Positions 24,627 to 33,397 of a DNA stretch of 64,000 bases are shown here, in pieces. The DNA is from CALKJU01 sp035326425. GTDB taxonomy: Bacteria > Pseudomonadota > Alphaproteobacteria > Geminicoccales > Geminicoccaceae. Location: the NCBI GenBank assembly GCA_035326425.1, contig DAOLFG010000019.1, forward strand, positions 1 through 64,000. The letters run 5' to 3'. A program made the position numbers and the translations under genes. How positions within the stretch are numbered: the first letter of the stretch is position 1; each line of letters opens with the position of its first letter. The notes below the pieces were generated by a model. That model ran no database searches and was not told the origin of the DNA. It saw only the letters and a program-made list of their open reading frames with translations.

Positions 24627-25279
24627 CCGGCACCAGCCACGAAGGTCATGCTCTTCTCCAGGACGAGCTCGCCGGTCTCGGGATCGGGCGTTCGGGTCAC
24701 GATGCTCCACAGGCCGCCCGGCACCTGGTCCGAGACCGTGAACTCGTAGGTCTTGTCGCGGAAGGCCGGAAACTGGTCGATGCGCGGGTCGGTGGCGAAC
24801 GGCTTGATCGTGATGCGGGTCGCCGGGAGCGCCTTGCCGTCCAGCTCCACCTCGACCGGCTCGGTCGGCACCCGACTGTTGAACTGCTTGCGGATCTGCT
24901 GCTGGAAATACATCGCCGAGCCGGTGGTGAGCCTGCCCATCTCGGCGACGTCCATCTGCAGGAAGGCCAGGAGGATCGGGTTCTGCTCGCGCGCGCTCAT
25001 CGGCCCGACGACGCGCCTCGCCTCGCCCTCGAACAGCTCGAGCCAGACCTGCTTCACCCCTTCCGGCGTGACGTCGCGGACCTCGAGCCGGCCGGGCGAC
25101 ACCAGCGGCGCCTCGATGCCGCGGCCGCGCGTCTCGAAGCGGTAGACCAGGGTCCGCGGTGGCGTGACCGAGGCGAAGCGGCCCGGCTCGAAGACGACAT
25201 GCGCCACGCTGTCGTCGGCCGGGGCGGGTCGTGCCGCGAGCACCGCCAGCAGGACGAGGGCGGCCGGCCAGCGCCTCAT
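24623..25279 (-). CDS. Exported protein of unknown function
   Basis: A 218-residue protein with signal peptide MRRWPAALVLLAVLAARPAPA, then a mostly beta-stranded mature region (FEPGRFASVTPPRTLVYRFETRGRG, TEPVEVELDGKALPATRITIKPF, YEFTVSDQVPGGLWSIVTRTPDPETGELVLEKSMTFV). No family is recognised. ATGA overlaps with both neighbours show tight coupling with the other two exported proteins, suggesting one periplasmic complex. Confidence 0.65.
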   Translation of the reverse strand: MRRWPAALVLLAVLAARPAPADDSVAHVVFEPGRFASVTPPRTLVYRFETRGRGIEAPLVSPGRLEVRDVTPEGVKQVWLELFEGEARRVVGPMSAREQNPILLAFLQMDVAEMGRLTTGSAMYFQQQIRKQFNSRVPTEPVEVELDGKALPATRITIKPFATDPRIDQFPAFRDKTYEFTVSDQVPGGLWSIVTRTPDPETGELVLEKSMTFVAGAG

Positions 25280-25887
25280 GGCAGCATTCCCGCCATGGCG
25301 CGCCCCAGCCCGAAGGCGCGCTGCTCGAGCAGCACGGGCTGGTCGCAGAGATATTTCAGCGATTTCGCCCTGTCCTCGAAGATGCGGATGTCCCAGTCGC
25401 GCTCGCGCTTGAGCGCCACGAGATGCTCGGGCACCTGCTCGAGCGGGCTCACCGGCAGGTCCACCAGGCCCTCGCTCTCGGCATTGATCTTGGCCGCCAG
25501 CGCCCGCTGGTTGCGCGTGTAGTTCCGGATGCCCTCGATCAGCTCGCTGCGCTCGCCGTTGATGATCTCGAGCGTCCCCTGGAACAGCAGCGCCAGCCGT
25601 TCGCTGCGGGCCGCTTCCGGCTGCGTCCGGGCAAAGCCGCTGGCCTTCGCCGTCGCGTCCTCGAGCGGCAGCTCGCTGTTGGCGAGCTGCAGCGCCAGCG
25701 GCGAAACCTGCGGGTCGCTCGCCCAGTGCACGGCAGCGGGCGGTTGCGGCCCGGTCCACATCTGGCCCAGCGCCAGCTCCGGGACCAGCCGCTGCGGGCA
25801 GGGCCATTCCGGGTCCTGCGGCGCCGGCTGCGCCAGGGCCGGCGAGGCGGTGAGCAGGCCCATCGCCAGGACGGCTGGACGGATCAT
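25276..25887 (-). CDS. Exported helical protein of unknown function
   Basis: A 203-residue protein with signal peptide MIRPAVLAMGLLTASPALAQ. The mature part has two cysteines (EWPCPQRL, LKYLCDQPVLL) and long helices (LALLFQGTLEIINGERSELIEGIRNYTRNQRALAAKINAE), so a coiled or helical-bundle fold is likely. Together with the next two genes it forms an ATGA-linked trio downstream of the ABC permease (16 bases after its stop). The function is unknown. Confidence 0.65.
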   Translation of the reverse strand: MIRPAVLAMGLLTASPALAQPAPQDPEWPCPQRLVPELALGQMWTGPQPPAAVHWASDPQVSPLALQLANSELPLEDATAKASGFARTQPEAARSERLALLFQGTLEIINGERSELIEGIRNYTRNQRALAAKINAESEGLVDLPVSPLEQVPEHLVALKRERDWDIRIFEDRAKSLKYLCDQPVLLEQRAFGLGRAMAGMLP

Positions 25888-25903
25888 CGGCGAAGCTCCC
25901 CGA

Positions 25904-26647
25904 TCAGCGGCGCCAGCGCGTGGCCCGCCGCTCCAAAGGCTGGATCACGCCCCACTCGATCGCCTGCACCACGGCGATGAAGGACAGCGCATAGGCCAGG
26001 ATGGATTTGACGTCGAACAGCTGGAAGTACATCCCGAGCTGGAAGCCGACGCCGCTCGGCCGGCCGAGCAGCTCGACCACCAGCACGATCTTCCAGATCA
26101 GCGCCAGGCCCGAGCGGGCGGCGGCGGCGGCGAACGGCCAGAGCTGCGGCAGGACCACGTGGCGCAGCGTCCGCCACCGCCCGACGTCGAAGACCTGCGC
26201 CATCTCCAGCAGCGAGCGGTCGAGCGCACGCGAGCCCTCGCGGAAGGTCACGGCGACGTTGGGGATCTTGTTGGCAGCCACGGCCAGGATCGCGGCACTC
26301 TCGTCCAGGCCGATCCAGATATAGGCCAGGATGATGATGACCAGCGCCGGCAGGTTCAGGAAGAACACCACCCAGGGGCCGAGGATGTCGTCGAGCAGCG
26401 GCACCCGGCCCATCAGGTAGCCGATGGCGGCACCCAGCGCGAAGGCTATGACGAAGCTCGCGGCGACGCGGCCCAGCGTCGCCAGCAGGTGATGGACCAG
26501 CGCGCCGCTCGCCGCCTCCCTCCACAAGGTGGCGAACACCGGTCCAGGGGCGGGCATCAGCACCGGATCGGCGGCCATGACCGCCGCGAGCTGCCAGAGC
26601 GCCAGCAGCCCCAGGAGCGACAGCAGCGACCTCAGCCATGGATGCAC
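25904..26647 (-). CDS. ABC transporter permease (NitT/TauT type)
   Basis: A 247-residue binding-protein-dependent permease with about six helices and the cytosolic EAA loop (REGSRALDRSLLEMAQVFDVGRWRTLRHVVLPQLWPF). It resembles the SsuC/TauC group. It follows its binding protein by one base. No ATPase gene lies in this operon, so it must borrow one encoded elsewhere. Confidence 0.83.
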   Translation of the reverse strand: MHPWLRSLLSLLGLLALWQLAAVMAADPVLMPAPGPVFATLWREAASGALVHHLLATLGRVAASFVIAFALGAAIGYLMGRVPLLDDILGPWVVFFLNLPALVIIILAYIWIGLDESAAILAVAANKIPNVAVTFREGSRALDRSLLEMAQVFDVGRWRTLRHVVLPQLWPFAAAAARSGLALIWKIVLVVELLGRPSGVGFQLGMYFQLFDVKSILAYALSFIAVVQAIEWGVIQPLERRATRWRR

Positions 26648-26648
26648 G

Positions 26649-27629
26649 TCAGTAGCTGAGGCCCGACCAGAAGGTGCCGTCCACCAGCTCGGGTGCCTTG
26701 CCCACCAGCTCCTCGCCGCCGAGCCTCGCCAGGATCAGGTAGAGATCCGCCGCCTGCTGCTGCTCGGCAGCCCCCCAGTGCGGCACGATGCCCTCGACGA
26801 AGCGGCGCTGCAGCGCCTTCAGCGTCGCATCGTCGTCCGCTCGGGTGAGTGGCTTCAGCCGCTGCCATTCCTCGTCGCTGGTGGCCATGATCTGCTTGGC
26901 TTCGCGCGAGGCCTCGGCGAAGGCGCGCACCAGATCCGGATGCTCGTCGGCGAAGCGCTGCTTGAAGACGTAGCCCAGCTGCGGCGCCGAGGCCGGCACG
27001 CCCAGGGCCGCCTGTGCCTCATTGACACCAATCAGCTGCGGATAGCCCTGCGCCTCCAGCCGGCCGCAGAAGTGCCAGTAGTTGAGCACCGCATCCAGCT
27101 CGCCGGTCTTGATCTTCTCCGTCAGCAGCGGTGGCGCGCCGTAGACCGGTGTCGCCTCGGCCTTCAGGTCGATGCCGTATTCCTGCTTCGCCAGGCCCTG
27201 GACGATCAGCCAGCTCTTGTCGAGCGGGCCGCCGGCGATGCCCAGCTTCTTGCCCTTGAGGTCGGCGAGCGAGGCGATGCCGCGGTCGGGCCGCACCATC
27301 AGGGCGCCGATGCTGGAGGAATAGGGGATGAAGGTCATCTCCATCCCTTCGCCGCGCTGCCGGGCCACCCACAGCCAGTCCTCGACGATGCCGTCGACCG
27401 CATCGCCCATCAGCCCGATATCGGCCGCCTCGGCCTGGGCGAAGGGCTGCACCTCGAGCGCGAAGCCGTGCTTCCGATCGAGCCCGTGATGCCTGATGAC
27501 GTCCAGCTCCCAGCTCACAGTGCCGAACTGCTGCACGCCGAGCTTGAGCGTGCCGAGATCCTGGGCCGCGGCCTGCCCGCCGATCAATCCGATCACGACG
27601 AATGACAGTACCGCCAGAAGACGTCTCAT
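26649..27629 (-). CDS. ABC substrate-binding protein (SsuA/NitT-like)
   Basis: A 326-residue protein with signal MRRLLAVLSFVVIGLIGGQAAA. Two alpha/beta lobes follow, with FGTVSWELDVIRHHGLDRKHGFALEVQPF at the ligand cleft, DLKGKKLGIAGGPLDKSWL and a C-terminal helical cap. Proteins of this fold bind sulfonates, nitrate, thiamine precursors and other small molecules. The ligand is not determined, but neighbouring PQQ-associated genes make a link to quinoprotein metabolism possible. Confidence 0.8.
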   Translation of the reverse strand: MRRLLAVLSFVVIGLIGGQAAAQDLGTLKLGVQQFGTVSWELDVIRHHGLDRKHGFALEVQPFAQAEAADIGLMGDAVDGIVEDWLWVARQRGEGMEMTFIPYSSSIGALMVRPDRGIASLADLKGKKLGIAGGPLDKSWLIVQGLAKQEYGIDLKAEATPVYGAPPLLTEKIKTGELDAVLNYWHFCGRLEAQGYPQLIGVNEAQAALGVPASAPQLGYVFKQRFADEHPDLVRAFAEASREAKQIMATSDEEWQRLKPLTRADDDATLKALQRRFVEGIVPHWGAAEQQQAADLYLILARLGGEELVGKAPELVDGTFWSGLSY

Positions 27630-27742
27630 GGCTCGGCCTCCCTCGGGCGCGGTCGCGCGACCGTCCCGTTTGCCATCGAGCTACACGCCCATATCCGTTC
27701 CGGCAACCCGCACCCGATCATCGGGCGGGGCTTTCGCGGAGG

Positions 27743-28171
27743 CTACTCGGGCATGACCTCGCCCGATCCACCGACTTCCGCGGGAAAGTCCCGCAGCTTG
27801 GGCAGACCGTCCCGCATCGGCATGACGGCCTCGGCATAGTTCAGGTGGATGCTGGGCCTGAAGACGATGCCGGCCATGATCCCGGGCCTGACATCGGTGA
27901 GGCCGAGATCAGGATGGCCACTGACGACATGTCCGCCGCAGCGGGTGCAGAACTGCCGGTCGCTCTTGCCGGTCTTGTTGAACCGGCCGATCAGCTCGGC
28001 CCCTTTCGTCACCCTGACGTCGCCAGCGTCCCACAGGAGATACGCGCTCACCGGGTCGCCGGAATAGGCCCTGCAGGAGTTGCAATGGCAGTAGCCGATC
28101 TCCAGCGGCGTGCCGGTGGCCTCGATCTCCACAGCACCGCAGAAGCAGGCACCCTTGTGCGTCTCGGCCAT
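27743..28171 (-). CDS. GFA/CENP-V-family zinc protein
   Basis: A 142-residue protein of the GFA family, named from the glutathione-dependent formaldehyde-activating enzyme. Zinc ligands are visible in GACFCGAVEI, YCHCNSCRAYSG and QFCTRCGGHV. I chose MAETHKGACFCG as start because the longer frame has no family match before it. GFA proteins may bind glutathione, but a formaldehyde role is not proven for the family; the surrounding C1 genes make it worth noting. Confidence 0.8.
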   Translation of the reverse strand: MAETHKGACFCGAVEIEATGTPLEIGYCHCNSCRAYSGDPVSAYLLWDAGDVRVTKGAELIGRFNKTGKSDRQFCTRCGGHVVSGHPDLGLTDVRPGIMAGIVFRPSIHLNYAEAVMPMRDGLPKLRDFPAEVGGSGEVMPE

Positions 28172-28264
28172 CTCGCCTCCCGCGCTAGGACGGCAGCTTA
28201 GCCCAGGCGCGGAAGGCTCGATACGGTGCGTCACGGCGCCCGGCACCCGGGCGCTCGCGACAGG

Positions 28265-28696
28265 CTACTTCACCACGAACACCGCCTTTTGCGAATCGCT
28301 CGTCGTGCCGGGGATGCGCAACTCGAACGTGCCGGGCCGTATGGTGATGAAGGAGATCGTCGCCGTGCCCTCGTCGTCGAACTCCAGGCTGTCGACGCCG
28401 AGCGGCCGAACCTCGATGTCGTTGATGACGACCTCGTTGACCCAGACGTTGCGGAAGAAGTCGGGCCCCGAGATCGCCAGCTCCTGCGAGCCGTCGGCCT
28501 CGATGTCGATCCGGTAGTACTTGCCGGCCTCCAGCTCGTAGGGCTTGGCGGCCAGGGGCTTGCCCGAGGACAGGGTGATCGGGTCGAGCTTCTTGGCCCC
28601 GCCGGTCATCAGGCCGGCCTGCGCCAGGGCCTCGCCGCCGCCCAGCGCCAGCGCGAGGCCGCCCGCGAGGCCACAAACCGCCATCTTCATCGACAT
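28265..28696 (-). CDS. Exported cupredoxin-like protein of the PQQ-associated cluster
   Basis: A 143-residue protein with signal peptide MSMKMAVCGLAGGLALALGGGEALA. The mature part is beta-rich: YELEAGKYYRIDIEADGSQELAISGPDFFRNVWVNEVVINDIEV and a closing strand GTFELRIPG. This resembles a cupredoxin fold lacking the copper Cys-His ligand set. It is the last of three genes (binding protein, beta-propeller, this) that recur beside PQQ alcohol dehydrogenases and in lanthanide-uptake clusters. Confidence 0.65.
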   Translation of the reverse strand: MSMKMAVCGLAGGLALALGGGEALAQAGLMTGGAKKLDPITLSSGKPLAAKPYELEAGKYYRIDIEADGSQELAISGPDFFRNVWVNEVVINDIEVRPLGVDSLEFDDEGTATISFITIRPGTFELRIPGTTSDSQKAVFVVK

Positions 28697-28719
28697 TGCC
28701 GTTCTCCCTTGCTCTCGTC

Positions 28720-29685
28720 TCAATCCTTGACCGCCACGCCCCACGGGAACCGGCCGACGCCGACCGATTTCGTGACCTCGAGCGTCTCGACGTCGATCAC
28801 CGAGATGTCGTTCGAGACGCCGTTCGTGCTGTAGATGAACTTCTCGTCCGGGCTGAAGTCGAGCTGCCAGACCCGCTGCCCGACCAGCAGGTACTTCTCG
28901 ACCTCCAGCGTCTGGGCGTCGATCACGGCCACCCGGTTGGCCGGCCCCAGCGCGACGAACGCCCATTTGCGGTCCTTGTCGATGCGCACACCGACCGGCT
29001 GGATGGCCTCGGTCGGCACGCCGGGGATCTCGAAGCCGATCTTCTTCTTGATCTCGCGGGTGGCGTTGTCGATCACCGACACCGTGCCGCCGATCTCGGC
29101 CGTGACCCAGACCTCGGCGTCGTCGCTGGTGAACTGGGCGAAGCGCGGGCGCTGGTCGACCAGGACGTTGTCGGTGATGTCGAAGGTCTCGGTGTCGATG
29201 AAATGCGCCATGTTGGTGGTCTCGGAGGTGTTCACGAGCCACTTGCCGTCGTGGCTGATGCCCATGCCCTCCGGCTCGACGCCGACCGGGATCTCGGACA
29301 GCACGGCCGCCGACTCGACGTCGATGACCGTCACCATGTTGTCGTCCTCGTTGGCGGCATAGATGGTCTTGCCGTCCGGCGAGATGTCGAGCAGCTCGGG
29401 ATCCGGGCCCGAGGGCAGGTCGCGCACGATCTCGTGGGTGGTGGTGTCCATCACCTGGATGGTGTTGTCGTCCGAGGCGCAGATGTAGAGCCACTTGCCG
29501 TCCGGGCTCAGGATGATGCCGCGCGGCCGGTTGCCGACGGGGACGTCCTTGACCTTCTCCAGCGTCGTGCCGTCGACGATGGTGATCGAGTTGCCCTTCT
29601 CGTTGGAGACGAAGATCTGCCGCGCCTCCGCCCCGCCGGCGAGCAGCAGGCCGCCGGCGACGAGGGCAAGGGGTGCGATGCGCAT
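28720..29685 (-). CDS. PQQ-dependent catabolism-associated beta-propeller protein
   Basis: A 321-residue exported YVTN/beta-propeller protein with signal MRIAPLALVAGGLLLAGGAEA. Repeats of the type VPVGNRPRGIILSPDGKWLYIC, DISPDGKTIYAANEDDNMVTVIDVES and VGVEPEGMGISHDGKWLV run through the mature chain; about seven blades fit its length. It matches the family found with quinoprotein alcohol dehydrogenases. It is probably a periplasmic binding or scaffolding protein, and a lanthanide-related function has been proposed for such clusters. Confidence 0.82.
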   Translation of the reverse strand: MRIAPLALVAGGLLLAGGAEARQIFVSNEKGNSITIVDGTTLEKVKDVPVGNRPRGIILSPDGKWLYICASDDNTIQVMDTTTHEIVRDLPSGPDPELLDISPDGKTIYAANEDDNMVTVIDVESAAVLSEIPVGVEPEGMGISHDGKWLVNTSETTNMAHFIDTETFDITDNVLVDQRPRFAQFTSDDAEVWVTAEIGGTVSVIDNATREIKKKIGFEIPGVPTEAIQPVGVRIDKDRKWAFVALGPANRVAVIDAQTLEVEKYLLVGQRVWQLDFSPDEKFIYSTNGVSNDISVIDVETLEVTKSVGVGRFPWGVAVKD

Positions 29686-29719
29686 GGCTCTGAACTCCCT
29701 GTCGTTCTTCGATCTTCCT

Positions 29720-30949
29720 TCAATCTTCCAGCCGGCACCGGCTCTCGGGCTCGTCGTAGCCCAAGGTGTCGAGCGGCGTGCGCTGGTGCAGGAAGCCGTC
29801 CTGCGGCGACACCGAGACCAGCATGCGCGGCGTCACCAGCAGGATCGGCTGGCGCAGCTGCTGGTCCCAGCGGCGGAAGGTGACCGGCTGGCCCTTGAAG
29901 GCGGCGAGCTGGAAGGCCTCGCTGCGCAGATAGCCGCGCAGGGCGGCCGGATCATTGCTCTTGGTGCGGGTGACGGCCTCGCCCAGCGCACGGACCGCCA
30001 CCCAGTTGCCGTAGTCGCGCTCGGTCATCGGCCGGTTGGCGAAGCGCTCGAAGCGCCGCTGCATCTGGGTGCCGCCCCATTGCTCGTGCACCCGGCTCCA
30101 GGCCGAGGGCACCAGGCCAGCCGAGCCGACGACCGGCCGGGGCGTCCAGGTCATGTAGGGCAGGTACTCGCCGAACACCTCGCTCTCGTCGGCTGCCACC
30201 AGCACGTCGTAGTCCGGTGCCTCCTGGGTGAAGACCGGCATCTGCTGCTGCACCTGGACGTGGCCGCTGTCGGTCCGCCGGGCGGCGCCGGTGTCCTCGT
30301 AGGTCTTGGCGGCCAGGATCTTGGCGCCGAAGCGGTCGGCGGCGCGGCGGATGGCATCGGCCCACGCCTTGTCCTCGGGATGCGAGCCCTCGACCAGGAA
30401 CCAGCTCTGCCAGCGTTTCCAAAGCAGGTACTGCGCCAGGGCGTCGGCCTTCATCGCCCGGCTGGCGGCGGTGTGGAACAGCGCCGGGGAGCAGCCGTCG
30501 ATACGCAGCTCGTCGTCGGGGGCACGGGCGTTGAACACCAGGGCGCCGGCAGCTTCCGCCCTGGGCACGATGGCCAGGAGGTCGGGCTTGCGCAGGTCGG
30601 CGACGATCAGGCGCTCGCCGGCGGCCAGCGCCTGGTCGACCAGGGCCGCGATGTCGCCTTCCTTCTCGGCCACCCGCTCGACGAGCCGGAAATCCTGGCC
30701 GAGGAACCGGCCGGTGGTCTGGTTCTCGCGCACGGCCTGGCGAGCGCCCATCACCCCGTCGTCGGTCAGCTCCGGCTCGGCCAGCGACAGGTGCAGGATC
30801 GGCGGCTCGTCCCTGCCGAGATAGGTGATCGCCACATCCAGTCGCGGCTGCTGCTGCTGCTGCGCTGCCGCCCCGCCCGCCAGCAGGATCGCCAACGCAC
30901 AGCAGGCCATACCGCACCAGCGGGTACCGAAGGCCATCGGTCGTGCCAT
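29720..30949 (-). CDS. ABC-type binding protein of PQQ alcohol dehydrogenase systems (PedA/LutA-like)
   Basis: A 409-residue exported protein with signal (WCGMACCALAILLAGGAAA) and a branched-chain-amino-acid-type periplasmic binding fold: LDVAITYLGRDEPPILHLSL at the N-terminus, VADLRKPDLLAIVPRAEAAG, YLLWKRWQSWFLVEGSHPEDKAWADAIRRAA. The family is that of ABC binding proteins associated with PQQ dehydrogenases, including components implicated in lanthanide uptake in Pseudomonas and Methylobacterium. The usual ATPase and permease partners are missing here. A second ATG 12 bases inside is also possible. Confidence 0.75.
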   Translation of the reverse strand: MARPMAFGTRWCGMACCALAILLAGGAAAQQQQQPRLDVAITYLGRDEPPILHLSLAEPELTDDGVMGARQAVRENQTTGRFLGQDFRLVERVAEKEGDIAALVDQALAAGERLIVADLRKPDLLAIVPRAEAAGALVFNARAPDDELRIDGCSPALFHTAASRAMKADALAQYLLWKRWQSWFLVEGSHPEDKAWADAIRRAADRFGAKILAAKTYEDTGAARRTDSGHVQVQQQMPVFTQEAPDYDVLVAADESEVFGEYLPYMTWTPRPVVGSAGLVPSAWSRVHEQWGGTQMQRRFERFANRPMTERDYGNWVAVRALGEAVTRTKSNDPAALRGYLRSEAFQLAAFKGQPVTFRRWDQQLRQPILLVTPRMLVSVSPQDGFLHQRTPLDTLGYDEPESRCRLED

Positions 30950-31143
30950 CCCTGAAGACGATTCGTTGCCGGCATGCTCCTCGGCCGCCGGATTGACATG
31001 TCTATGGCCGATGCCTCGCTGCGTGAAAACCCCCCTTGCCCGGAACGCCCGGACCCGCTCTCTTTTGTGAATGCGCGGCAGCGATCTTTGTGCTCACTTC
31101 TCGCCGGCCGCTCGGTGTGCATGACGAAGCGTACGGGATCGCG

Positions 31144-31335
31144 ATGCTCGAGCTGCTGATCCTCGCCTGTCTCGTCCGGGAGCCGTCGCATTGCGAGGCG
31201 TTCCGGTTGCCGTTCGCCATGCAGTTGAGCATGACCCAGTGCATGTGGCAGTCGACCTTGCAGGCCGCCGAGTGGGGGGCCAGCCATCCCGACTGGGTGA
31301 TCCGCAAGATCAGCTGCTCGCTGCCCGAGGCCTGA
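31144..31335 (+). CDS. Small conserved protein, unknown function
   Basis: 63 residues: MLELLILACLVREPSHCEAF, then MQLSMTQCMWQSTLQAAEWGASHPDWVIRK and a final Cys. The pattern (MLEL..ACL..P..C, then TQCM, W...HP.W.I, C) matches a small family seen widely in alphaproteobacteria, probably exported or membrane-anchored with disulfides. It lies 11 bases before the DUF1289 gene, likely in one transcript. Confidence 0.6.
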   Translation: MLELLILACLVREPSHCEAFRLPFAMQLSMTQCMWQSTLQAAEWGASHPDWVIRKISCSLPEA

Positions 31336-31346
31336 GCATTTCATCC

Positions 31347-32270
31347 TTGCTCGCGGATCCGAAAGCCGAGACCCGGCTGGCCTCGCCCTGCGTCGGCGTG
31401 TGCCGGCTGGACGAGCGCACGGGCTGGTGCCTCGGTTGCGGCCGCAGCGCCGTCGAGCTGGCCGCCTGGCGCGACCTCGACGAGGAGGCGCGCGAGCGGC
31501 TGTGGCGCCAGCTGCCCGGCCGCAGGCAACGGCTCGGCCTGCGCTTCGGCCTGCTGCCCTGGACGCCGCGCGCCCTGCTCGCCCGGCTGGCGGAGCTGAG
31601 CGAGCAGCCGGGTGCCGCATGGTCGATCGGGGTCCATGGTGCCGTCGCCGAGCTGATGGCCGCACCCGGACAGGCCGTCGAGGCGGTGCTGGATGCCGAG
31701 GCGCTGACGCTGCGCACCGCTGGCGGCCGGCTGCGGATCGCCATCCATCCGGGCCTGCGGGCCTTCTCGCTCATGGACGGCGGCGGCCGGATCGCCCGCA
31801 TCGTGCTGGCGCTGCACCGCTCGCGGCTGCCGGCACCGTCGCACGGCGTCGCCGACCTCGGGCCCGACGGCCACGCGATCGAGCCTGCGGCCAGAAATCA
31901 CCGGCTGTTCGACCTGGGGCTGGGCCTGGCGCCCGTGCGCTTCTGCGTTCGGACCGGCGATGAAGCGGTCGCGACGGCGCTGCGCCGCCGGGCCGGCCGA
32001 TCGGTGCTGGAGCCCGGCAGCCCGCTGATGCCTGTGCTGCTGGCAGCCAGCCCGGATCGCATCCTGGCCTCGCCGCTCGGCCGGATGGAAGTGGAGGGGC
32101 CGATCCTGCACCACGGCCACGAAGGGCCGCACAGCCACCTGCTGCCAGATCTCCTGGCGCAGAACCGCGAGCTGGAGCCGGGCTTCGAGCTGCCGGAGGC
32201 CTATGCGCCCTGCGCGACGTTCCATCCGCCGGACATCGAGGCGGTGGTCAATCCGGCGACCGGCCACTAG
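31347..32270 (+). CDS. DUF1289 protein with long C-terminal extension
   Basis: About 307 residues. The N-terminus carries the DUF1289 zinc-ribbon-like motif SPCVGVCRLDERTGWCLGCGRSAVELAAW with its four Cys. DUF1289 proteins are normally only 60-90 residues; here a further ~240 residues follow, including HHGHEGPHSHLLPDLL. That region is not recognised and looks like a second alpha/beta domain. The start is uncertain: TTG at 31347 or ATT at 31338, with GAGG upstream; no ATG is close. The end overlaps the convergent small gene by 23 bases. Confidence 0.65.
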   Translation: MLADPKAETRLASPCVGVCRLDERTGWCLGCGRSAVELAAWRDLDEEARERLWRQLPGRRQRLGLRFGLLPWTPRALLARLAELSEQPGAAWSIGVHGAVAELMAAPGQAVEAVLDAEALTLRTAGGRLRIAIHPGLRAFSLMDGGGRIARIVLALHRSRLPAPSHGVADLGPDGHAIEPAARNHRLFDLGLGLAPVRFCVRTGDEAVATALRRRAGRSVLEPGSPLMPVLLAASPDRILASPLGRMEVEGPILHHGHEGPHSHLLPDLLAQNRELEPGFELPEAYAPCATFHPPDIEAVVNPATGH

Positions 32271-32502
32271 CCGGCATGGTCTCCAGGCGCAGCAGGCGCC
32301 GCTCGATCTCGCCGAAGCGCCGGTCGAGCTCGTCGATGTGCATGTAGCGAGGGACGGGCGGCTCGCTGACGAACTGGCGCATGCGGGCCTCGAACTCGAG
32401 CCCGCCCTCGCGCAGCCGCTGCACCACGAGGCGAACGATCTCCTCCTGAGCGAGGGTCAACTTCAGGTTGACCTGTCGCGTACCTGGCGGTTGAGGATTC
32501 AT
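32248..32502 (-). CDS. Small hypothetical protein
   Basis: 84 residues starting MNPQPPGTRQVNLKLTLAQEEIVRLVVQRLREGG. The first half is a helix pair and the second ends in IDELDRRFGEIERRLLRLE, a likely coiled coil. No family is recognised. Codon use looks normal for the neighbourhood. Its 3' end overlaps the DUF1289 gene tail-to-tail. Confidence 0.45.
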   Translation of the reverse strand: MNPQPPGTRQVNLKLTLAQEEIVRLVVQRLREGGLEFEARMRQFVSEPPVPRYMHIDELDRRFGEIERRLLRLETMPASGRSPD

Positions 32503-32622
32503 CGGCGAGCGAGTTCCGGGATTGAGACGCAACGGTGGACGAAATCCTCGCTGGCCGGGCGGCCGCTCGCAAGATCGTGAAGGGCCGTGCCGGTTCACGT
32601 TCGTGGCATCATGTCCGTGGCA

Positions 32623-33393
32623 TCACGTCTGCGGCACCGACCCGGATCGAGGGCGCCCCCGGGCCGTTCGGCCGGCCGCGACGTTGGCGCCGAGGACGAG
32701 GTCGCGGCCGGCGCCCTCGGCGAGGAAGCTCTGGATCTGCCGCACGACCTGCAGCGCGTGGTCGCGGGCGAGGCTGTCGGCGAGGTCGGCGTCGCGCGCC
32801 ACGATCGAGGCGATGATCGCCTCGTGCTCGTCGACGAATTCCGGCGGCAGCCGATCATTGAACGAGGAGTAGTAGATGCGCTGGATGCGGCGGCCCTCGT
32901 CGAGCAGCCGCCCGGACAGCTCGCCGTAGTATTTGTTCCTGCCGGCCAGGGCGATGGCGAGATGGAAGTCGCGGTTGGTGGCGATCATCCCGGGGACATC
33001 GGAGGCTCCGACCGCCGCCGCGAAGGCCGACTGGCGTCCCCGCAGCGCCGCCAGGTCGGCATCGGTCCGCCGGCTGGCGGCGAGGCGGGTCGTCACGCGG
33101 TACATGAGCGTCAGCGCGTCGAAATATTCGGGCAGGTCGGCGAGCTCGAGCGAGGTGACGACCGTATTGCGGTTGGGCAGCGTGGCGACGAGCCCATCGG
33201 CGGCCAGCCGCACCAGCGCCTCGCGCACCGGCGTGCGCGACATGGCGAACCGTTCGGAGAGGCGCACCTCGTCGAGCGGCTCGCCGGGTGCCAGCGCCAT
33301 CTCCAGGATGTCGCGCTTCAGCGCCTCGTAGATCGCCGCCGCACCGCCGCCGCGGCTGCGCCCGCCGGCGGCTGCCGGGGCAGGGTCGGCCAC
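32623..33393 (-). CDS. GntR-family regulator (FCD type)
   Basis: A 256-residue protein. The N-terminal winged helix (IYEALKRDILEMALAPGEPLDEVRLSERFAMSRTPVREALVRLAADGLV) is followed by an FCD ligand domain with metal-site His residues (NRDFHLAIALAGRN, DEHEAIIASIVARD). The GTG start at 33393 lies four bases after the stop of the DapA-family gene, so the regulator is the second gene of that operon and probably senses its substrate. Confidence 0.84.
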   Translation of the reverse strand: MADPAPAAAGGRSRGGGAAAIYEALKRDILEMALAPGEPLDEVRLSERFAMSRTPVREALVRLAADGLVATLPNRNTVVTSLELADLPEYFDALTLMYRVTTRLAASRRTDADLAALRGRQSAFAAAVGASDVPGMIATNRDFHLAIALAGRNKYYGELSGRLLDEGRRIQRIYYSSFNDRLPPEFVDEHEAIIASIVARDADLADSLARDHALQVVRQIQSFLAEGAGRDLVLGANVAAGRTARGRPRSGSVPQT

Positions 33394-33397
33394 GGGA

